A DNA stretch of 64,000 nt from Dyella acidisoli. GTDB taxonomy: Bacteria; Pseudomonadota; Gammaproteobacteria; Xanthomonadales; Rhodanobacteraceae. Where the stretch lies: contig NZ_BSOB01000010.1 in NCBI RefSeq assembly GCF_030160295.1, forward strand, positions 21,878-85,877, in the 5' to 3' direction. Position numbers and translations under genes: made by a program. Positions 8,449 to 17,516 of this stretch are shown here, in pieces; position 1 is the stretch's first letter, and each line of letters starts with the position of its first letter. The notes under the pieces are model-generated. The model had not been told where the DNA came from and made no database searches. It saw nothing but the letters and a program-made list of their open reading frames with translations.

Positions 8449-10815
8449 ATGATCACACGCACGCATGGCCGGACCCTGCTGGCCACTCTAATCGCCGTCA
8501 GTTTGATAAGCGGCTCCATCGCAGTCGCAGCTGCCGATAGCCAGGCAAGTACAGCACCCGCCCAGGAAACAACCTCCGACCAGGACAACTCGTCATCGGC
8601 GAAATCCAAAGAGAAGGTCAAGCAGCTCACCGGTGTGTCCGTGAGTGCAACGGTACAGACCGTGCCGCCGACGGCGGCGTACACGCAAAGCCTGATCGAC
8701 GAAGACACCCTCCGCAACTTGTCGCCGGGCCCTACCCTGACCGTGCAGACCATGCTCAACCAGCAGCCCTCGGTGTTCGCTTATGCGAACGGCCCGAACG
8801 GCGTGGAAACGACGATCTATCTGCGCGCCTTCAACTCCAGCCAGTTCTCGGAGACTTTCGACGGCGTAGCGCTCAACGACTTGTTCAACGGTGGCGTGAC
8901 CAACCAGGCGGAAAACCGCAACAATGTCCTGCTGATCCCGAGCAACCTGCAGTCGGTGGAGGTCTATCGCGGCATCAACAATCCCGCGGTCAATTCGTAT
9001 AACTCGCTCGGCGGCACCATCAATTTCGTACCGCGCCAACCTGACGACACCATGGGCGGCAGTGTCGGCGCGAGTTATGGCAGCTTCAAGAGCTGGGACT
9101 ATCACGGCACTTTCAATACCGGTGATTGGAACGGCATCAAGCAGGTGTTCTCGTTCGAGCATTCGGCTAGCCGCGGCTGGATCGACAACACCGGCGACCA
9201 CAACAACAACTTCTATTGGGGTCTGACTTACGACTTCAACGACAACAACCGCCTGTCGAACTATCTGCTCTTCAACAACAACAAGGGTTTCTCGCCCTTC
9301 AACATGCCAGCGCCGCTGCAGCAGCAATACGGTCGCAATTACCAATGGCCGCTCAGCTGGACCAACTCACCCATCAAAGACACTAACTGGATGGACATCG
9401 TCGATCTGAAGTCGAAATTCAGCGATGACATCCTGTTCCAGAACAAGTTTTTCTTAGGCCGCAACGACTATCTGCGCACCTCGTTCTCGAACCCGCTCTT
9501 CCAGGAGAGCGCGACACAGCCGTACAACCTAGAGGACGATCCGAGCTCGTCCGCGTTCTGGCTAGGCAACCCCAACGGCCCTACCTACGATCCGGCCGCA
9601 GCATTCGGTTCGGCGCAAAACGGCACTGCCTACCATTTCTATGGCTACACCACGAAAGGCGTCGGCGATACGCCAACGCTTACGCTGAAGCTTCCGCAGA
9701 ACGAAATCGTCGTCGGTGCCAATGCCACCTATGGCGAGCTTTACTCGCGCGAATACTGGTACGGCTCCTCCCCCGTACCGAAAATTCTTGGCTACAACGA
9801 CACTTGGGACGAACACGACCGCCGCACGCTGACGTCCTTCTTCGCGCAAGACACCATCAGCCTGTTCGATAACACCCTGCACCTCACGCCGGGCGTGAAA
9901 TACATCTACGCCAGCACTACGGACCGCGATGCAGTAGGCATCTACTACCCGATAGCCGGCGAAGTGCACGACACGGAACATTTCGTGTCGCCCACCTTCG
10001 GCATCAACTACCAGATCGTGGATGGCTTGAACGTCTATGCCTCCTACGGCAAGAACTTCAAGCTGCCGGATATCTCCGCTTACTACGGCGCTTTCCAGAC
10101 GGATGCCAACGGCAACAACACCATCGCTCCGCCCCACGTGAAACCCGAGTACGTGCAAGATTACGAAATCGGCGTGCGCTATCAGCTAGACGGTTTCAGC
10201 GTAGCGGTTAACGGCTATCGCGAAAACTTCACGAACACCTTCGTCACCGTCACCGACCCTGTCACCTTGCTCAGCACGTTCACCAACGGCGGCGGCTCGC
10301 GCTACCAGGGTGGCGAGCTGCAACTGCAAAACAACTTTGGCGCCACCGCATTTGGCGATTTCAGCGCGTACTTCAACTATGCGCACAACCAGGCCAAGTT
10401 CACTTCCAGCTTCGTCTCCGACTACGCGGGAACGGTGAACGCCGGCCAACCGCTGGCGGGCGTGCCGCAGGATCTGATCAGCGCCGGATTCGTGTGGAAG
10501 TACGAAGGCTGGCGTTTCAATCTGGATGCGCGCTTTGTCGGCAAACAGTACGTCGATCAGCTATATGCGGGTACGCCGACGGCATCCACGATCAAACCGT
10601 ATGCGGTGGTCAACCTGGGGGTCAGCGATACGATTCGTTTGCGGGAGTCGGGCTTCGGCAAACAAGTCCGCGTCGGTTTGAATGTCGACAATCTGCTGAG
10701 TCGCGAGTATTTGAATACGGCGTATACGGATACGGATTACTTCGGCAACAGCTTCATTCGCGGAATCGTTGCGCCGCCGCGGACGATTACTGGCAGTATT
10801 GACGTCGATTTTTGA
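8449..10815 (+). CDS. TonB-dependent outer-membrane receptor
   Basis: The product is about 788 residues. The ATG at 8449 begins a clear signal peptide (MITRTHGRTLL then a hydrophobic core ending AVAAA), and TTGGGAA lies about ten bases before it; the frame is open 31 codons further upstream, but that would bury the signal peptide. A plug domain follows (residues about 60-190, with VQTMLNQQPSV and TIYLRAFNSSQFSETFDGV). A 22-strand barrel ends in the sequence GSIDVDF with a terminal Phe, as outer-membrane barrels require. There is no N-terminal signalling domain. The ligand is unknown. TTGACA at 8263-8268 could be part of a promoter, but no matching -10 is obvious. Confidence 0.9.
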   Translation: MITRTHGRTLLATLIAVSLISGSIAVAAADSQASTAPAQETTSDQDNSSSAKSKEKVKQLTGVSVSATVQTVPPTAAYTQSLIDEDTLRNLSPGPTLTVQTMLNQQPSVFAYANGPNGVETTIYLRAFNSSQFSETFDGVALNDLFNGGVTNQAENRNNVLLIPSNLQSVEVYRGINNPAVNSYNSLGGTINFVPRQPDDTMGGSVGASYGSFKSWDYHGTFNTGDWNGIKQVFSFEHSASRGWIDNTGDHNNNFYWGLTYDFNDNNRLSNYLLFNNNKGFSPFNMPAPLQQQYGRNYQWPLSWTNSPIKDTNWMDIVDLKSKFSDDILFQNKFFLGRNDYLRTSFSNPLFQESATQPYNLEDDPSSSAFWLGNPNGPTYDPAAAFGSAQNGTAYHFYGYTTKGVGDTPTLTLKLPQNEIVVGANATYGELYSREYWYGSSPVPKILGYNDTWDEHDRRTLTSFFAQDTISLFDNTLHLTPGVKYIYASTTDRDAVGIYYPIAGEVHDTEHFVSPTFGINYQIVDGLNVYASYGKNFKLPDISAYYGAFQTDANGNNTIAPPHVKPEYVQDYEIGVRYQLDGFSVAVNGYRENFTNTFVTVTDPVTLLSTFTNGGGSRYQGGELQLQNNFGATAFGDFSAYFNYAHNQAKFTSSFVSDYAGTVNAGQPLAGVPQDLISAGFVWKYEGWRFNLDARFVGKQYVDQLYAGTPTASTIKPYAVVNLGVSDTIRLRESGFGKQVRVGLNVDNLLSREYLNTAYTDTDYFGNSFIRGIVAPPRTITGSIDVDF

Positions 10816-10828
10816 GCTTGCTGATGGC

Positions 10829-10952
10829 TCCCTCCCCTGCTTGCAGGGGAGGGTTGGGGTGGGGCTGCACGAGCTTGCCGCGAAGCTTGAATTCACCGCG
10901 AGGTTGCTTCACCCCACCCCAACCCTCCCCTACTACACGTAGGGGAGGGAGT
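10829..10952. repeat. Family B doublet, copy 1 (CTCCCCTGC type)
   Basis: Two hairpins in inverted orientation: CCCTCCCCTGCTTGCAGGGG with tail AGGGTTGGGGTGGGG, then CCCCACCCCAACCCTCCCC with its own hairpin ending GGGGAGGGAG. Together they form one large palindrome between the convergent TonB receptor and V4R-like genes. Confidence 0.88.
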
Positions 10953-10979
10953 AGCTCGTGGCGAGCATAAACACTTCGC

Positions 10980-12008
10980 TCAATCCATCACCGCCAACAC
11001 GCACTCATCCGCACCGAAACTGCGGCAACACACTTCGAAGATCGACAAGCCCTGCGATGCGATCACCGGTCCGAGCAAGCCTTCCAGATAACCGCTGAGG
11101 AACTTGCATCCGGAATGCCCATCTTCCGCGCACAGCGGACTGTTGCGGATGTGCAATTGGTTTCCGCTGTATTCGACTTCCAGCAGCGCGCTCAATGCGG
11201 GAACGCCTACGCGCGTCATCGCTGCTTCAAGATCCATCTTTGTATTCAACGCATGCTGACGCTGGAACACCCAGGCGCCCACACGCTGGCCTACCAGCAA
11301 TAAGGACGATTCGCGCGCGCCCGGCTGCACGGATTGCTCCAGTTTCTTCACCAACGGGAATATCTGTGGGTAATCGTCCATCAGCTTCGGCAGCAGCTTT
11401 TCCACTGCAGCCTGGTCCGCTTCGAGCTGCACCATTTCCACGAACGGCTCTTCTGCCACCACCGGCGCAGGTGCAGGCACTGAAGCACGCATGAAATCGA
11501 ACTCGGGCTCAGGCTCCGGTAGTGGTTCTGGTTTTGGTGCAGGCGCCGGCGTTGCCTCAGATACCTCGGGCGCTACGAGCTCAAATGCCGGCGAAACAGG
11601 ACGAACATGCGGCACCAGCGCCACACCTGCTTGAAAGTTCGGTGTTTTCGTTTCGGCGGGCTTGGGAACCTTGCTTTCGACAATGGGTGCCGGCGCAGGC
11701 GCGGGTGGTGGCGGCGGAACGTAATCCTTGGCCACTGAACGCGCTGCGGCGAAATGCGGCTTCGGCGGTCCGTCGACGAACGGCGAAACCTCGAAGCTGA
11801 TGATGCGCTCGTGCTTGTCCAACGTCGCTTCCAGCGCACGCTGCTTACGCTCCGGCCCACGCACGACCATCGTCAGCAGTACGCCGTTGCGATCATCCAC
11901 CAGGCGCTGCCGCACCAGGGCAAAACCGGACGCTGCGACCACGCGTCCAACGTCCATAAGTAAGCCCTCTCGCGAAAGCGAGAGCGCCTGTAGTTCCAGC
12001 TCGATCAT
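10980..12008 (-). CDS. ACT-like / V4R-like two-domain protein with a proline-rich linker
   Basis: This 342-residue protein has three parts. Residues 1-75 look like an ACT-type small-ligand fold. Residues about 95-195 are a low-complexity Pro/Ala/Glu linker. Residues about 205-342 resemble the V4R (4-vinyl reductase) domain, with CAEDGHSGCKFLSGYLEG and a closing EVCCRSFGADECVLAV. V4R domains bind small ligands or metals in regulators and bacteriochlorophyll enzymes. GGGGGG sits before the ATG. No partner is evident; it lies between a TonB receptor and a permease. The family call is tentative and no reaction is claimed. Confidence 0.6.
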   Translation of the reverse strand: MIELELQALSLSREGLLMDVGRVVAASGFALVRQRLVDDRNGVLLTMVVRGPERKQRALEATLDKHERIISFEVSPFVDGPPKPHFAAARSVAKDYVPPPPPAPAPAPIVESKVPKPAETKTPNFQAGVALVPHVRPVSPAFELVAPEVSEATPAPAPKPEPLPEPEPEFDFMRASVPAPAPVVAEEPFVEMVQLEADQAAVEKLLPKLMDDYPQIFPLVKKLEQSVQPGARESSLLLVGQRVGAWVFQRQHALNTKMDLEAAMTRVGVPALSALLEVEYSGNQLHIRNSPLCAEDGHSGCKFLSGYLEGLLGPVIASQGLSIFEVCCRSFGADECVLAVMD

Positions 12009-12178
12009 TAGGCCCCCCTGAGCTCGATGCTGGTAGTTGAATGCAGTTAGGCACGATGACCGGATTCGTTAAAAATTACCGTGATCCGTCGCAAGTCACG
12101 TGCAAGCCCCTGCTCATGACTGGCAAACACCATGCCAGAACATGTCATTTGAGGCCAATATCCGTCCACTCAGCCTGT

Positions 12179-12250
12179 GTAAGTTGGGGTGCAAACCCCA
12201 ACTTCGGGTACCACCAAAAATCGCAACGCTGGGGTTTGCATCCCAACCTA
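12179..12250. repeat. Family C palindromic element, copy with GCAAACCCC core
   Basis: An inverted repeat runs from GTAAGTTGGGGTGCAAACCC to its complement ending TTGCATCCCAACCTA. The last three bases (12248-12250), read on the minus strand, are the TAG stop codon of the permease gene. Confidence 0.88.
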
Positions 12251-13855
12251 AGCGTGCGCCGGCCCAGGTTTGCCGCGCCAGAAGGAAAACACCAACAGTA
12301 CCGCCGCCAGCGCCAGGTAGGCGCCTGCAAATTGCAGCACGATCGAACGCATGCCTGCATCGAGCGTCCACGGCAAATACAAATTGCCGGCTGGCGTCAC
12401 CGAATGGATCACGCCAAACAAAGTGAGCGCGCCGCCAAGCAAGGCGATCCACGACGCTTGGCGTGGCCTGCCTTCGATCATGGCAACAACGAAACTGGCC
12501 CAGATCATCGACGTGATGATGAAACCGTTGCCTAGCACGTTGATGACGGCAAGCTCGGAAATACCTTGTGATGCGTCGTTGTATAACGCGTTGAAGTGCT
12601 CGGGCGATACATAAGTGGGATCACCCAGCTTGATCGCGACCATGCGCGCGATGGCAGGAAAGAAACTGAACACCACGGCCGCGGCATGACGCACCGGCGT
12701 TGCCTCGAATGCCTGCGCGGTAATGCCGATGGCGACGAAGATCAGGATCGGCGCAAGCACCGCAAGCGGCAGCATTTCCACCAGGTTGGACAGGTAGCCG
12801 AAGATGCCGCCAAGACCGATCACGATGCCGGCCACCAAGGTGTAACCCGTGCGCGCGCCCATTGCGCGATACGCCGGCTGGCCGATGTACGGCGTCGTTT
12901 GCGCGACACCGCCGCAGAAACCGGCGATCAAAGTGGCCAGTGCTTCCACCAGCAGAATGTCGCGCGTGTTGTAGTTGTCGCCGGCAGCGCTTGCGCTCTC
13001 GGTGACGTTGATGCCGCCCACCACCATCAGCAATCCGAACGGCAGAATCAGCGGCAAATAGGGAATCGTCAGCGGCAGGCCATGCAGCCATTCCAACGTT
13101 GGCCACGGCAGTGCGAAGCGCCACTGCCATGCCGCCGCTGGATGATAGCCATGCCCCAGCCAGCCGAGCGGACCAAGCACTTCGTACAGCAGCACTCCGA
13201 CGACGAACGCGACGAGCACGCCCGGCAGATTCCACGGCATATGGCCGCGCGCCACCAACGCATACAGCACCACGCCAAGACCGGCAAAACCAACCACCGG
13301 CACCTTCATGACTTCCACCAGCGGCAGAAAGCCCATCAGCACCAGTGCAATGCCGGCGATGGAACCAAGCAACCCCGCACGCGGCACGTGCCGCTGCACC
13401 ATCGCACCGAAGAACGACAGCACCGTCTTGAACACGCCCATCACCACCAGCGATGCCATGCCCAACTGCCAAGTAGCGATCGCAGCAGCATGCTCGTCCA
13501 TACCTGCCTGCTTGTAGCTGAGGAATGCAGGCCCCAGCACGAGCAGCGCCAAGCCGATCGTTGTCGGTGCATCCACACCCAGCGGCATGGCGGTGGTATC
13601 CGCTTTACCGGTGCGTTTCGCCACACGGCGTGCCATTACCGTGTAAGCAAGATTGCCAAGCAGGATGCCTAGCGTGGTGCCGGGAAACATTCGCGTGTAA
13701 ACAAGATCAGCGGGAAAACCGAAGATGCCGATCAAGGCCGTGGCGAGAAACGCCATCACGGAAAGGTTATCCACCAGCAAACCCAGGAAGCCGTTGAAGT
13801 CGGCGCTGACGAAGAGGGGGATTTTGCTGCTGGATTGGGTCACAAGTTGTCTCAC
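12248..13855 (-). CDS. NCS2/AzgA-type nucleobase permease
   Basis: This 535-residue inner-membrane transporter has about 12-14 hydrophobic segments. The NCS2-type features visible are TAMPLGVDAPTT in the first half, GGINVTESASAAGDNYNTRD and GGVAQTTPYIGQPAY in the middle, and a long hydrophobic C-terminus. The central NVTES and TTPYIGQPAY stretches correspond to the substrate-binding regions of guanine/hypoxanthine permeases. Uptake of purines or a related compound is the likely role, but the specificity is not readable. The stop codon belongs to a dispersed palindrome (12179-12250). It is flanked by two TonB receptors on the opposite strand. Confidence 0.8.
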   Translation of the reverse strand: MRQLVTQSSSKIPLFVSADFNGFLGLLVDNLSVMAFLATALIGIFGFPADLVYTRMFPGTTLGILLGNLAYTVMARRVAKRTGKADTTAMPLGVDAPTTIGLALLVLGPAFLSYKQAGMDEHAAAIATWQLGMASLVVMGVFKTVLSFFGAMVQRHVPRAGLLGSIAGIALVLMGFLPLVEVMKVPVVGFAGLGVVLYALVARGHMPWNLPGVLVAFVVGVLLYEVLGPLGWLGHGYHPAAAWQWRFALPWPTLEWLHGLPLTIPYLPLILPFGLLMVVGGINVTESASAAGDNYNTRDILLVEALATLIAGFCGGVAQTTPYIGQPAYRAMGARTGYTLVAGIVIGLGGIFGYLSNLVEMLPLAVLAPILIFVAIGITAQAFEATPVRHAAAVVFSFFPAIARMVAIKLGDPTYVSPEHFNALYNDASQGISELAVINVLGNGFIITSMIWASFVVAMIEGRPRQASWIALLGGALTLFGVIHSVTPAGNLYLPWTLDAGMRSIVLQFAGAYLALAAVLLVFSFWRGKPGPAHA

Positions 13856-13872
13856 ATGTTTCGGAATACGAA

Positions 13873-14030
13873 CCCCCTCTCCCCTTCGGGGAGAGGGTTG
13901 GGGTGAGGGGCCGCGCTTGCCATGATGCTTGCGCCTATCGCGTCATCGCTTCACGTTCTTCAAGCGAGGAAAGTCGGCTCTATCGCAAGATTGTCCCCTC
14001 ACCCTAACCCTCTCCCCAGAGGGGAGCGGG
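13873..14030. repeat. Family B doublet, copy 2
   Basis: Two copies of the CCCTCTCCCC hairpin with tails (GGTTGGGGTGAGGGG at 13895-13910; CCCCTCACCCTAACC at 13995-14009) face each other across about 85 bases. The element lies between the permease start and the end of the DUF3574 gene. Confidence 0.85.
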
Positions 14031-14040
14031 AATGAGAAGG

Positions 14041-14493
14041 CTAGAACGACACATCCGCCGGCTGCGTCACCCGCAACACCGACTGATCCCCTGTGCGCTG
14101 CTTCCACGCGGCGCGTATCGCCTCGATCTTGCCGCGGTTGTCGTTCGTATCAAGGTAATAGATCACCAGCAGTTTCGAATGCAGGCGTTCGGGCGCGGTT
14201 TCCTGCTTGCCTTGCCATTGGCCATATACGTCGATCACGGTCAGGCCGTCCGGAAAACGCGATGTGACTTCCTTGTCGAGAAAGCCACGCCATTGCGTTT
14301 CGCTGATGCCCTGCTCCGGGTGATCCGCAGGGCCAAGGCCGAAGTAGAGTTTGGTATCCACCCAGCCTTGCGTTTGCGCCGGATGCGCTGCATCGCCTTG
14401 CAAAGTAGAAGAAGCGGTAGGTGCGGAGGTGGTGGCACAGGCAGCGAGCTGCAACGCAAATACTGCGGCGAGCAGCGAACGGTGGATCTTCAT
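14041..14493 (-). CDS. DUF3574 lipoprotein
   Basis: This 150-residue protein starts at ATG 14493 after AAGGGGA. The lipobox LAAC places the acylated Cys near residue 18, so export and anchoring in a membrane are expected. The conserved block of the DUF3574 family is clear: VDTKLYFGLG, then GISETQWRGFLDKEVTSRF and FPDGLTVIDVYGQW. The family has no established function that I know. The frame extends upstream to an ATG at 14574, but this would put the lipoprotein signal internally and is unlikely. Confidence 0.85.
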   Translation of the reverse strand: MKIHRSLLAAVFALQLAACATTSAPTASSTLQGDAAHPAQTQGWVDTKLYFGLGPADHPEQGISETQWRGFLDKEVTSRFPDGLTVIDVYGQWQGKQETAPERLHSKLLVIYYLDTNDNRGKIEAIRAAWKQRTGDQSVLRVTQPADVSF

Positions 14494-14952
14494 GCATTCC
14501 CCTTCAAAACGTTTGGACGTCCAGATGCGTGCGTCCTGCACGCGAGTATTGATGACGGGCCGCCGCTTTCGCAACCAACCCTAGCGGATTGGCGCCAGCG
14601 ACGTTTCAAACAAGCCTTCGCAATTTGTTGCGTCAGCACACCGTAAGCAATCCTTCATGCAGGGGCATAGCACCATAAGTAAAAAAATTCTTCCAATCTG
14701 TTTATTGACGTAGATTCAAGGGACTTACCAGCCATATCTCGAACTAACGAGCGTTGACCGCACCACGCGACCTAGACAAGTTCGCGTCATTACGATAAAA
14801 AAATTGTTACATCGCAGCATCGGGAGGGAGCCGGCGTTTAGATCGGCTTCTGCGGTGTTTTCGCTTGTCATTTAAGGCCATGCGGGCGCCAGTAAAGAAA
14901 GACTGGGCACGCGCTGTTTTTCGGCACATTTCGTTCCGGGGGAAGACCAGGC
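14494..14952. other. 459-base gene-free upstream region of the second TonB receptor
   Basis: This is the only gap above 300 bases. It separates the divergent DUF3574 and TonB receptor genes. The part 14640-14815 is clearly richer in A+T than the surroundings and contains TTGACG (14705-14710), TTGACC and two runs of seven A, so promoters and regulator sites are likely here. I could not fix a confident -35/-10 pair or a recognisable Fur or Zur site. No small gene with a ribosome site was found. Confidence 0.5.
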
Positions 14953-17331
14953 ATGCATACATCCGCAGTTCGTCGTCACAAACCGCTTTGGCTTGCGCTG
15001 GCCGCCCTGATGCTGGGCACCGTCGGCACTGCGCACGCGGACAACACAACGCAAGCACCCAACACCAGTAGCAGCGACACGAACGAAAAGACGCACAAGA
15101 GCACCACGCTTTCCACGGTCAACGTCAATGCTCAATCGCTGGCCGGTGGCTTGATGGCCGTCCAGGATCAACCCAAGCAGGTATCGACGATCACCGCACA
15201 GGCGATCGCCGAAGTGCCGATCACGGCGGACTACACGCAGATCATCAACAGCGCGCCGGGTGTGAACTCTGCCTCCAGCGACGGCTTCGGTCTTACCGAT
15301 GCCAGCAGCTACACCATCCGCGGCTTCAACGCGAGCGAGATCGGCGTAACGCTCGACGGCGTACCGGTGAACGATGCGGGCAACTACATTCCCTACGCTT
15401 CGGAATACGGCGAAGCGCGCAACTACGAATCCATCAATGTGTCGCAAGGCTCGGCGGATCTGGACATGCCGGATCTTGGCGCAGTCGGCGGCCACATCAG
15501 CTTCATCACCCGCACGCCTACGCAAAATTTCAACGTGTACGCGGGCCAGACGGTAGGCAGCAACAATGCGCTGAGCACCTTCTTGCGCATCAATACCGGC
15601 GCGATCGGTCCGGTGCGCAGCTGGATTTCGATATCGCGCAACTCGGACGACAAATGGCGTGGCGGCGGCTACAACCACATCGATCGCATCCAGGCCAAAT
15701 CGGTGTGGACGATCGACGATAACGACAGCATTACCGCCAACTTCAACCTCAATCGCGAGCACAATTATTTCTACATGCCGCTGACCAAGGCACAGGCGGC
15801 GCAATACGGCTACAGCTACGACTACGGCACAACCTGGACGCCTACGCCTGCCGGTGGTTTCCCCGCCAGTTCGCTTTACAGCGACCCGGCCACAGTCACC
15901 CAGGTCAATTATTTCCGGTTGTTCCAGAACCCGTTCAAGTCGTGGGTAGCGAGCCTGGACGGCGAGTTCAAGTTCGGCAGCAATCTTTCGCTTTCCGTCA
16001 TTCCCTACTTCCAGTTCGGTGACGGCAACGGCAGCTTCGGCGGATTCCTGCCGTTGCAGTTCGTCAACGGCAAGCCGGTGGTACAGGCGAATCAATTCAC
16101 CGATGGTCAGTACACGGCGTACGAAGCGTACCGTCCGATCACCTATCGCCCAGGTATCAATGCCAAGTTCACGCTGGCACTGGGAATGGACAACACGCTC
16201 GACTGGGGTATCTGGTACGAGCGATCGCGCCAGCTGGAATACATCGACGCCTCTTACGTCGATCCGCAGACCGGCGCACCGGAGTCGGTGTGGGGCGACA
16301 ATAAGCTGCTTACGTATAGCAACGGACAGATCTGGAAAAACTATTCCGAATACGACGTCACCACGGTGGAAAAAGCGTTCGTGGAAGACACCTGGACATT
16401 CAACGATGCATGGACGTTCAACGCCGGCGTGGCCTATCTGCATACCGAGCGCAACAATCAGTTCGTGCTGTACCCCGGCAATCCCGATCCGGTGGATTGG
16501 ACGTCTTATCAGAACTCCGATAATCGCTACCACCGCTTCCTGCCGTCAGTAAGCGCCTCCTGGAAACTGGACGACAACAACCAGCTCTACTACAGCCTCA
16601 CCCGCACCTTCCGCGCGCCGCCGGATGCCGCCACCTATGGCAATTCGCGACTCGGTTTACCAGCACCCTTGCCGGAAAGCGCGTGGTCCAACGAAATCGG
16701 TTGGCGCTTTACGCATGGGCCGCTCACACTGCACACCGATGCGTACCTCGCCAATATGGGCAATCGCACGGCGGTAGGTCTGGACCCGAACACCTTCATC
16801 AACTACTACATCAATGCAGGCCGAACGCGGATGGCCGGCTTGAACGCGGAAGGCAATCTGGACCTCGGGCATGGCTTCACGCTGTACAGCTCGTACACGT
16901 ATACGCAGGCCAAGGTGGAGCAGGATCTCAACTTGCCCGCCACCGCGGATACCGCAGCTGCGTTCTATGCCACCAAAGGCAAGCAGTTCCCCGGCACGCC
17001 GCGCAACATGGCGTACCTGGGCGCGCGCTACTCGGCGAACGGCCTGACGCTGAATCTCAATGGCAAATTCACCGGCAGCGAGTACGGTGACTTTTTGAAT
17101 ACCGAGCGTGTGGCATCCAATTTCACGCTCAATGGCAGCGCCAGCTACGAGCTGCCGGATTTCAGCGTGCTGCATAAGCCGACGATTGCGATCAATGCGC
17201 TGAACCTGCTCAACCGCCGCTATTTGATGCTGCCGTCGAGTCCGACGCTTTCGGCGGAGACATCGTCGCCCACGTATTACGTGGGTGCGCCGAGGCAGTG
17301 GTATTTGACGCTTAGTACGGAGTTGTTCTAG
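14953..17331 (+). CDS. TonB-dependent outer-membrane receptor
   Basis: This 792-residue protein has a signal peptide cleaved after TVGTAHA, a plug domain (residues about 50-180, with YTIRGFNASEIGVTLDGVPVN and ISFITRTPT) and a barrel ending in a terminal Phe (LSTELF). GGGGGA and AGG precede the ATG. It belongs to the same superfamily as the receptor at 8449-10815 but is not a recent duplicate of it. The ligand is unknown. The long A+T-rich upstream region suggests regulated expression. Confidence 0.92.
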   Translation: MHTSAVRRHKPLWLALAALMLGTVGTAHADNTTQAPNTSSSDTNEKTHKSTTLSTVNVNAQSLAGGLMAVQDQPKQVSTITAQAIAEVPITADYTQIINSAPGVNSASSDGFGLTDASSYTIRGFNASEIGVTLDGVPVNDAGNYIPYASEYGEARNYESINVSQGSADLDMPDLGAVGGHISFITRTPTQNFNVYAGQTVGSNNALSTFLRINTGAIGPVRSWISISRNSDDKWRGGGYNHIDRIQAKSVWTIDDNDSITANFNLNREHNYFYMPLTKAQAAQYGYSYDYGTTWTPTPAGGFPASSLYSDPATVTQVNYFRLFQNPFKSWVASLDGEFKFGSNLSLSVIPYFQFGDGNGSFGGFLPLQFVNGKPVVQANQFTDGQYTAYEAYRPITYRPGINAKFTLALGMDNTLDWGIWYERSRQLEYIDASYVDPQTGAPESVWGDNKLLTYSNGQIWKNYSEYDVTTVEKAFVEDTWTFNDAWTFNAGVAYLHTERNNQFVLYPGNPDPVDWTSYQNSDNRYHRFLPSVSASWKLDDNNQLYYSLTRTFRAPPDAATYGNSRLGLPAPLPESAWSNEIGWRFTHGPLTLHTDAYLANMGNRTAVGLDPNTFINYYINAGRTRMAGLNAEGNLDLGHGFTLYSSYTYTQAKVEQDLNLPATADTAAAFYATKGKQFPGTPRNMAYLGARYSANGLTLNLNGKFTGSEYGDFLNTERVASNFTLNGSASYELPDFSVLHKPTIAINALNLLNRRYLMLPSSPTLSAETSSPTYYVGAPRQWYLTLSTELF

Positions 17332-17386
17332 CAGACAAGGCTCTTGTCGTGGCGTAGGTCGCCGTCAAAGTACACGCCTCCTCTTG

Positions 17387-17469
17387 GCCGTCATTCCTGC
17401 GAAAGCAGGAATCCATTTTCAAAGATGCATCAGAGCAAGATGGATTCCCGCTTTCGCGGGAATGACGGC
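17387..17469. repeat. Family A REPIN-like doublet, copy 1
   Basis: Two hairpins, GTCATTCCTGCGAAAGCAGG (left, beginning at 17389) and CCCGCTTTCGCGGGAATGAC (right), enclose a spacer holding GATGCATCAGAGCAAGATGG. The whole element is an imperfect palindrome of about 80 bases, between convergent TonB receptor and NADH dehydrogenase genes. Confidence 0.9.
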
Positions 17470-17516
17470 GGTGAGGTTAGATGACTTTCATGGCAACCCA
17501 CCAGTTGCCGCAGCGG

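Noticed and set aside
12596..13672. 358-codon plus-strand frame opposite the permease
   Set aside because: His/Gln/Arg-rich translation is the typical complement of a hydrophobic membrane protein.
14872..16533. Long open frame (553 codons) on the minus strand across the second TonB receptor
   Set aside because: It is fully antisense to a receptor with signal peptide, plug and barrel; the translation is a V/R/H-rich shadow with no motif.
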